Shown here piece after piece: positions 34,016 to 38,908 of a DNA stretch of 38,908 nucleotides. Each line of letters begins with the position of its first letter. The first letter of the stretch is position 1. A program made the translations under genes and the position numbers. Source of the DNA: a candidate division Zixibacteria bacterium HGW-Zixibacteria-1 (GTDB taxonomy: Bacteria; Zixibacteria; MSB-5A5; GN15; PGXB01). The notes under the pieces are model-generated. The model was given only the letters and a program-made list of their open reading frames with translations. It made no database searches and was not told where the DNA came from. Location: contig PGXB01000033.1 of NCBI GenBank assembly GCA_002838945.1, positions 1 through 38,908 of the forward strand, read 5' to 3'.

Positions 34016-36658
34016 ATGAAGTTAAATGATTTACTCAGGTTTGGTATGCCGCAATCAATAATCGATGCCTGGAAAGCACGACAGGGGGAATACCTTCTGC
34101 CGCTTCAGGAGCGGGCCGTCAAAAACGGCCTGCTCGGTCTGCATGATGAGGATCACCCGGAGAATTTATTCATCTCGGCACCGACATCAGCGGGTAAATC
34201 ATTCTGCGGTGAAATGGCGGCGATCGAAGCGCTGGTTAAACGGCGCAAGGCGGTGATGATGGTGCCGCTGAAATCGATTGCCGAGGAAAAGTATCGGTAT
34301 TTCCGGGAGTGTTACCATTCGCTCGGTATCCGGACACTGATTGTTACCGGCGATCATCCCGAAAACGATGCCGCTTTTCAGGGCGGCAAGTTCGACCTGG
34401 CCATTGCCATATATGAGAAATTCAACCGTGCCTTGACGGCCAATCTCGATATTGTCCGGCAGATCGGTCTGGTCATTGTCGATGAGGTGCAGATGATATC
34501 CGAGCCGGAACGCGGTCCGGAACTGGAACTGGCGCTGGTTAAGATTCTTGGTTCGGGATACAATCCGCGTATTGTGGCCTTGTCGGCGGCACTCGATAAT
34601 GAAAGCGATCTGGCCGATTGGCTGGGTTGCCGGGTTATCAGGGAGACGGTGCGCCCGGTTGATCTGCTTCTGGGGGTGGCGGTGGACGGCTCATTCAAAT
34701 ATCGCTCATTCAACAGTGGCCTCGAGGGGCAGGATGAAATAGATCTGAAAGGCGGCGACTGCCCGGATGAGAGCCTGATTGATTTTCTCAAATCGGATGA
34801 TGGTCAGAAGCTGGTTTTTCTGAAATCGCGGCGGGATACGATCAAGGCGGCGCGCCGGCTGGCGGCGGCTGTTAAATGGGATGCCGCGAAGGAGACGGCG
34901 GGTGAGCTTGAGGATGAAGAATCAAGCTGCCTGACGCGAAGTCTGCGGCAGGTGCTTTCGCATGGCGTGGCCTTTCATAATTCCGACCTGACCGCCCATC
35001 AGCGGTCGGCGATAGAAGCGGGATACAGAAAGGGCGAAATCAAAGCAATTTTCACGACCACGACTTTGGCCATGGGGGTGAATCTTCCGGCGGAGACAGT
35101 ACTGCTGGAAACGATGAAGTACTCATCGGGGCAGTATGGTTCCGGGCCGACGCTGGTGCCGATCAGTGCCGCTGAGTTTCAGAGTATCTCCGGGCGGGCC
35201 GGACGTTTCGGTTTGAAGCCGGAGCAGAAACCGGGGCGGGCGGTGGTCGTGGCCGGGTCCGATTTTGAAGGTGATGTTCTCTGGAATGAATATATCGACG
35301 GCGCCAAAGGAAACCGGCCATGTTCGGCATTGCAACCATCCGCTTTGCCCGATATCGTTCTCGATCTTATTGTGTCCGGATTTGGCCGCGATCGGACGTT
35401 ACTTGAAAACAGCCTGTCATGTTTATTCCACTGCCGGCAGGGAGGTATCATTGAGCGGCAGCAGTTGGATGAGATTCTTGATCTGTTGATAGCCGGCCGT
35501 TTCATCCGGTCGTCGCTGGAAACAACACCGCTGGGGAAGGCGGTGGCCGAGTCGGGGCTTTCTATTGCTTCGGCGGAACATTACATGCAGTTTTTGTCAC
35601 GGATGTCTCCCGTTTCCGACGTTGGCTGGCTGTTTCTGGCCCTGAGTGCGGCTGATTTTGATATATCGCTGGGTGGTCTGGATGGGCGGGAATATCGCGG
35701 GCGGGTTTATGAAAAACTGCTCCACCAGCAATTCGATGAATATGTGGGTGAGATAAACAAATTGATTGAATCCGAACTCGGCCGCGAGCCGCTTGATTTC
35801 AAGAAGGCGTCGGTTCTGAAGGCAGTACTGCTTCTCTCGGAATGGGCCGGCGGTATTGAAGTCAATCAACTGGAGCAGCGCTACCAGCTTCGTCATGGGC
35901 AGATTATCAAGCTGGCCGAGACGGCCGCCTGGCTGCTGGCTTCTCTGGGACGTATGGCGGATGCGTCCGGCTGTAATGGCGGTCTCTCCGGCCGGCTTGA
36001 TGAGCTTGTCTTCCGCGTGCAGTTCGGTATTCATGGCGCGATGCACGAGTTGTACTACCTGGCCGGCGACCGGCTCCATCGAGGGCATTATCGATGCCTG
36101 TATGAAAATGATATTATTTCCGTTCGCGGGTTGCATGAAGCGGGAGCGGAGTATCTGGGGAAAATCCTGAAATCAGAAAAGAAGGCAGATGAACTTATCG
36201 ACATGATAAAATCCATGCAAGAGGAGGATAAAATGAGCAGGAGTTTTGCACATCATCAGGTTGATACCATTTTCAATCCGTCACTGATTGAGCTTGACGG
36301 CGGATATGAAAAGGAAAGGTATCTGGTCAAGATTGATGGTTTCCCGGTCCGGTTGACCGGCAAATCATTCAAATATCTGGCCAAACTGGCATTCTCGAGG
36401 CTTGTCGATCGCGACGGCTGGGTTTACAAGGATGATATCGAATCCGGTTTCAATCAGGCCCGTTATCTGTATCGACTGAAACAGGAATTGAAAGCGGGGG
36501 GCGTTTCCTGGTCGATTTTTGAGAACAATCGGCTGGGATATTATCGTCTTTCGCTGGACCCCTCGAAAATACGGCTCAATTTGAGTAACTTCAAGAATCA
36601 CTATGACTTCGAGTTGCGCAAGATGGCCGACCAGCTGGCCCTTCGCGCGGCCTCATAA
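34016..36658 (+). CDS. Ski2/Hel308-like superfamily 2 helicase fused to a C-terminal winged-helix domain
   Basis: The product has 880 residues from ATG 34016, with GGGGGAGGAG upstream. Motifs: Q-like L-L-P-L-Q-E-R-A-V (27-35), Walker A A-P-T-S-A-G-K-S (55-62), D-E-V-Q (156-159) in place of the usual D-E-V-H, S-A-A (190-192) in place of S-A-T, T-T-T-L-A-M-G-V-N-L-P-A-E (348-360) and Q-S-I-S-G-R-A-G-R-F-G (389-399), the last typical of Ski2/Hel308. A helical region (about 430-700) follows. The last about 135 residues form an OmpR/PhoB-like winged helix (L-T-G-K-S-F-K-Y-L-A-K-L, Y-L-Y-R-L-K-Q-E-L, L-G-Y-Y-R-L). Hel308-type enzymes act on stalled forks. Probably DNA repair, SOS-controlled. Confidence 0.85.
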   Translation: MKLNDLLRFGMPQSIIDAWKARQGEYLLPLQERAVKNGLLGLHDEDHPENLFISAPTSAGKSFCGEMAAIEALVKRRKAVMMVPLKSIAEEKYRYFRECYHSLGIRTLIVTGDHPENDAAFQGGKFDLAIAIYEKFNRALTANLDIVRQIGLVIVDEVQMISEPERGPELELALVKILGSGYNPRIVALSAALDNESDLADWLGCRVIRETVRPVDLLLGVAVDGSFKYRSFNSGLEGQDEIDLKGGDCPDESLIDFLKSDDGQKLVFLKSRRDTIKAARRLAAAVKWDAAKETAGELEDEESSCLTRSLRQVLSHGVAFHNSDLTAHQRSAIEAGYRKGEIKAIFTTTTLAMGVNLPAETVLLETMKYSSGQYGSGPTLVPISAAEFQSISGRAGRFGLKPEQKPGRAVVVAGSDFEGDVLWNEYIDGAKGNRPCSALQPSALPDIVLDLIVSGFGRDRTLLENSLSCLFHCRQGGIIERQQLDEILDLLIAGRFIRSSLETTPLGKAVAESGLSIASAEHYMQFLSRMSPVSDVGWLFLALSAADFDISLGGLDGREYRGRVYEKLLHQQFDEYVGEINKLIESELGREPLDFKKASVLKAVLLLSEWAGGIEVNQLEQRYQLRHGQIIKLAETAAWLLASLGRMADASGCNGGLSGRLDELVFRVQFGIHGAMHELYYLAGDRLHRGHYRCLYENDIISVRGLHEAGAEYLGKILKSEKKADELIDMIKSMQEEDKMSRSFAHHQVDTIFNPSLIELDGGYEKERYLVKIDGFPVRLTGKSFKYLAKLAFSRLVDRDGWVYKDDIESGFNQARYLYRLKQELKAGGVSWSIFENNRLGYYRLSLDPSKIRLNLSNFKNHYDFELRKMADQLALRAAS
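36221..36235 (+). promoter_or_regulatory. Internal ribosome binding site and in-frame ATG inside the helicase gene
   Basis: GAGGAGG (36221-36227) lies five bases before ATG 36233, which is in frame (codon 740) and falls at the junction of helicase and winged-helix parts. Initiation here would give a separate 141-residue winged-helix protein (36233-36658). The E-E-D residues could also explain the motif by chance. Confidence 0.45.
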
Positions 36659-36677
36659 ATATGCGGAACGAGCAGCC

Positions 36678-36805
36678 GGGGTATGCGGTTTAAATAAGTA
36701 GAGATAGCGCTCAAAATGATTATCGGCCCGGTTTAGTAAATTTAGCCGAAAGCCGATACGAGATAAAAAGGAAGCAATGACCGTGAAAAGGAAGCCGCAT
36801 ACCCC
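36678..36805. repeat. Inverted repeat flanking the start of the 76-codon ORF
   Basis: GGGGTATGCGG (36678-36688) and CCGCATACCCC (36795-36805) are exact inverted copies about 106 bases apart, the second just inside the ORF that starts at 36777. It could fold the leader over the binding site; there is no T-run and no evidence for an operator. Confidence 0.35.
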
Positions 36806-37007
36806 GCCGAGAAATATTGCACCGGAACGGATACTTCCAGACTTTCCGGCGAAGGCCGGGATTTTTTATTTTGGGTCGACTGTGCCAGGTAAGCTGCTAA
36901 ATTATAATGACATAGCCAGCTATGCGGCCGTCGGTAAAAAATCCTTAGAACGGCTGTTATTGCCAATAGATGACACCCGTGGAGAAATTTGTGAAATCAG
37001 GAATTAA
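36777..37007 (+). CDS. Short uncharacterised ORF overlapping the Lon-like gene
   Basis: The frame has 76 codons with AAGGA upstream of the ATG. It overlaps the Lon-like frame by 38 bases in another frame. The stretch L-P-D-F-P-A-K-A-G-I-F-Y-F-G-S-T-V-P loosely recalls the start of the Lon N-terminal (LAN) domain, L-P-x-x-P-L-R-x-x-V-V-F-P-G-x-x-x-P. It might therefore be a remnant or separated piece of an N-domain, or a leader peptide for coupled translation. I do not recognise a family and it may not be translated. Confidence 0.4.
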   Translation: MTVKRKPHTPPRNIAPERILPDFPAKAGIFYFGSTVPGKLLNYNDIASYAAVGKKSLERLLLPIDDTRGEICEIRN

Positions 37008-38739
37008 TCGCAATAATACTGCAAAGGCTATTTCCGAGCATCTTTTGAATGAATTAAGACGTCGGGTCGAAGCCGAGAAGGACCTGACAAAAGAGGTTCG
37101 GGAGCGCTGTTTTATGGAAATCGATCGGCTCGAGCAATTGTCCGATGCTTCGGTCGAATATGGCGCCACCCGGCAGTATATTGAATGGTTATTGTCGATC
37201 CCATGGAATACTAACAGCAAGAAGCGAACGGATTTGAAGAGGATAGAGCGGCACATTGATCAGGACTATTTCGGATCGCAAAAAATTAAAAGAAAAATAC
37301 TTGAGCGAATCGCCATTCGGAAACTGACCGGGAATAAAAGTATCAACTCGATTCTTTGTCTGGCCGGTGTTCCGGGAACCGGCAAAGCTTCACTGGCCAA
37401 GGCCATAGCCAAAGCGATGGGCAAGGAATTTATTCGGGTGTCGATTGGCGGCCTGACCAAAGTTTATGATATCAAGGGCTCGGTCCGGACATATCTTGGC
37501 GCCATGCCGGGGGTTATAATTCGAACATTACACAATGCCGGCACTTCCGATCCGGTAGTTTTAGTTGAAGACATTGATCATCTGGGCGGGGACTCGGCGA
37601 CGGTTCTGGCGATGACACTGCTGGAGGCCATTGATCCTCGATATAATTGCCGGTTTCTGGATAATTACATCGGGTTCCCTATCGATCTGAGCAATGTTTT
37701 CTTTATTTGTGCCGTTAAATCATCGGAGGATATTCCCGAGGTTTTCAATCATCGTTTTGAGGTTATCGAACTGCCCGGGTATATTGAGAAGGAAAAGATA
37801 CATATTGCTCTCAAGTATATTATTCCGTCGGTCTTAAAAAATCACGGCCTTTGCGCAAAGGATATAGTTTTCAGCGATAAGGGTTTGCAGAAAATCATAC
37901 GGAATTACACTCTTGAAGCGGGACTGCTTCACCTTAAACGACAGATTGAAATCATCTGCCGTCATGTGGCCAAGGAAAAAGCGTCAGGTGTTAAAAAGAT
38001 CTGGATGGTGAACGAAAAAACCGTCGGTTCTTTCCTCGGGACATCTCAGTACACTCTGGAAAAGCCGGGAGACACACCCGAAATCGGCGTTGCCATCGGT
38101 CTGGCCTGGACCGGACAGGGCGGTGACCTGATGATCATCGAGGGGTTACGCATGAAGGGGAGCGGTGAGGTGATAACCACCGGATCGCTGGGCGACGTGA
38201 TGAAAGAATCGATCCAGGCGGCGCACAGCTATGTTCGCTCAAAGGCTGATGTTCTTGGTATCGACCACAATGATTTCGACAATTTCGACATCCATATTCA
38301 TTTCCCGTCCGGGGCCATTCCCAAAGATGGGCCCTCGGCGGGCGTGGCCGTTTCGCTGGTCATCGCTTCGGTGATGGCCGAACGTCCCATTCGCAATGAA
38401 ATTGCCATGACCGGCGAAGTGACTTTGCGCGGTAAAGTGCTTCAGGTCGGCGGGTTAATCGAAAAAGTATCGGCGGCATATCGGGCCGGTATCCCCACGG
38501 TTTTTATTCCGAAGGAAAACAAGAAGGACCTGAAAGATTTGCCGTCGGACATTCTGAAAAAGACCAGATTTGTTTTTATAGAAAGCGTCGATGATATTTT
38601 TGCCCGGGGGCTTCTCGATTTTATTCCCTCCAGCTATACCCTGGAGAAGCTTTTCGCCGAGGAAATGAAAAAGGCGAAAAATCGAAAGAAAGGCAGTGGC
38701 GCGCGCAAAATCGCCGCCAAAGGCCGGAAGAAGAAATAG
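36970..38739 (+). CDS. Lon-type protease without N-domain and with degenerate ATPase (LonC-like)
   Basis: The product has 589 residues; classical Lon has about 800. The N-terminal substrate domain is missing; it begins in the helical region (E-V-R-E-R-C-F-M-E-I-D-R-L-E, Y-I-E-W-L-L-S-I-P-W). The AAA+ part (about 105-335) is altered: Walker A G-V-P-G-T-G-K-A (133-140) lacks the Ser/Thr, Walker B is V-E-D-I-D (199-203) instead of L-D-E-I-D, sensor 1 has Lys250 for Asn, and the sensor-2 Arg is Leu315. Arg262 (finger) remains. The protease domain keeps Ser456 (P-K-D-G-P-S-A-G) and Lys499. It is probably ATP-independent. The tail is Lys/Arg-rich. GTG 36991 with GGAG upstream is an alternative start. 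Confidence 0.85.
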   Translation: MTPVEKFVKSGINRNNTAKAISEHLLNELRRRVEAEKDLTKEVRERCFMEIDRLEQLSDASVEYGATRQYIEWLLSIPWNTNSKKRTDLKRIERHIDQDYFGSQKIKRKILERIAIRKLTGNKSINSILCLAGVPGTGKASLAKAIAKAMGKEFIRVSIGGLTKVYDIKGSVRTYLGAMPGVIIRTLHNAGTSDPVVLVEDIDHLGGDSATVLAMTLLEAIDPRYNCRFLDNYIGFPIDLSNVFFICAVKSSEDIPEVFNHRFEVIELPGYIEKEKIHIALKYIIPSVLKNHGLCAKDIVFSDKGLQKIIRNYTLEAGLLHLKRQIEIICRHVAKEKASGVKKIWMVNEKTVGSFLGTSQYTLEKPGDTPEIGVAIGLAWTGQGGDLMIIEGLRMKGSGEVITTGSLGDVMKESIQAAHSYVRSKADVLGIDHNDFDNFDIHIHFPSGAIPKDGPSAGVAVSLVIASVMAERPIRNEIAMTGEVTLRGKVLQVGGLIEKVSAAYRAGIPTVFIPKENKKDLKDLPSDILKKTRFVFIESVDDIFARGLLDFIPSSYTLEKLFAEEMKKAKNRKKGSGARKIAAKGRKKK

Positions 38740-38812
38740 CGCAAATTCTCTCCAATCGCATCCTTATCAGGCCAGAAAAATATCCGGTGGCCATCAGTCG
38801 GTCATCACTATC

Positions 38813-38908
38813 TGGTCTTCCCCTAAAAAAATGGACACATAGTTAAGATAGGGTAGCCGCCCGTTCGAAGTCAACTGGATTTTTAAAACCCAGGCTCGAA
38901 TGACGGCG
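38813..38908 (-). mobile_element. IS3-family insertion sequence, partial (3' end of element)
   Basis: The element runs in from the right on the minus strand. Its outer end reads TGGTCTTCCCCTAAAAAAAT on the plus strand from 38813, typical of an IS3-family terminal inverted repeat, and a transposase C-terminus ends just inside it. The target-site duplication cannot be assessed because the other end lies outside the window. Confidence 0.7.
38843..38908 (-). CDS. IS3-family transposase OrfB, C-terminal fragment cut by the window edge
   Basis: The last 21 codons read R-R-H-S-S-L-G-F-K-N-P-V-D-F-E and so on before the TAA at 38843-38845. R-R-H-S-(A/S)-L-G-(Y/F)-x-(S/N)-P is the conserved end of the DDE integrase domain (rve) of IS3 OrfB. 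The rest lies beyond the window. Confidence 0.8.
   Translation of the reverse strand, partial: RRHSSLGFKNPVDFERAATLS

Overview
The window looks like a chromosomal contig from an uncultured bacterium of the FCB side of the tree. Candidate phylum Zixibacteria is my best guess. I infer this from the secreted proteins, which end in dockerin pairs of the GDANGNGAVNLLDVTYLINY type, from a C-terminal sorting domain of the type-9-secretion kind, from several ExbD/TonB paralogues, and from a palindrome matching the LexA box reported for Fibrobacter. No rRNA, tRNA or CRISPR array was seen. Both edges lie in IS3-family insertion sequences, so the contig probably ends where repeats broke the assembly.

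Layout. 1-103: right-hand edge of an IS3-family element. 360-5234: cytochrome c maturation (System I) operon ccmA-B-C-D-E-F, with a CXXXY-type CcmE and no ccmG/ccmH. 5623-6487: tandem pair of SpoIIAA/STAS-like genes, the first interrupted by one TAG. 6540-8555 (minus): S9 prolyl-oligopeptidase-type peptidase. 8724-18999: four secreted dockerin proteins (beta-helix, C10 cysteine peptidase, one seven-bladed propeller, and a giant protein with three Ig-like plus seven-blade units). Two of these four have a single reading-frame lesion. 19095-22366: a lipid-linked saccharide flippase, an exported protein with three TonB-C-like repeats, and a small membrane protein.

22451-29789: an envelope energy-transduction cluster with a TPR protein, a membrane protein, ExbB/TolQ, ExbD, ExbD and TonB, then a terminator and a second ExbD-TonB pair that is a paralogue of the first. 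30032-33559: a large exported cohesin-like/dockerin-like protein with a C-terminal sorting domain. 33706-36658: a likely damage-inducible operon. A strong promoter carries a perfect palindrome between -35 and -10 and drives a zinc-ribbon protein and a Ski2/Hel308-like helicase fused to a winged-helix domain. 36970-38739: a Lon-type protease with an intact Ser-Lys dyad but an eroded ATPase, preceded by a small overlapping ORF. 38813-38908: tail of a second IS3-family element.

How the parts fit. The Ccm genes supply c-type cytochromes. The dockerin, cohesin-like and propeller proteins look like a co-expressed surface adhesion/proteolysis set, since three of them and the cohesin-like protein share closely matching TTGACA/TAT(A/T)T(T)-type promoters. 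The ExbBD/TonB cluster would energise outer-membrane transport. The most novel-looking parts are the LexA-box/zinc-ribbon/helicase-winged-helix operon, the LonC-like protease, the three-fold TonB-C-like protein, and the Ig plus seven-blade arrays.
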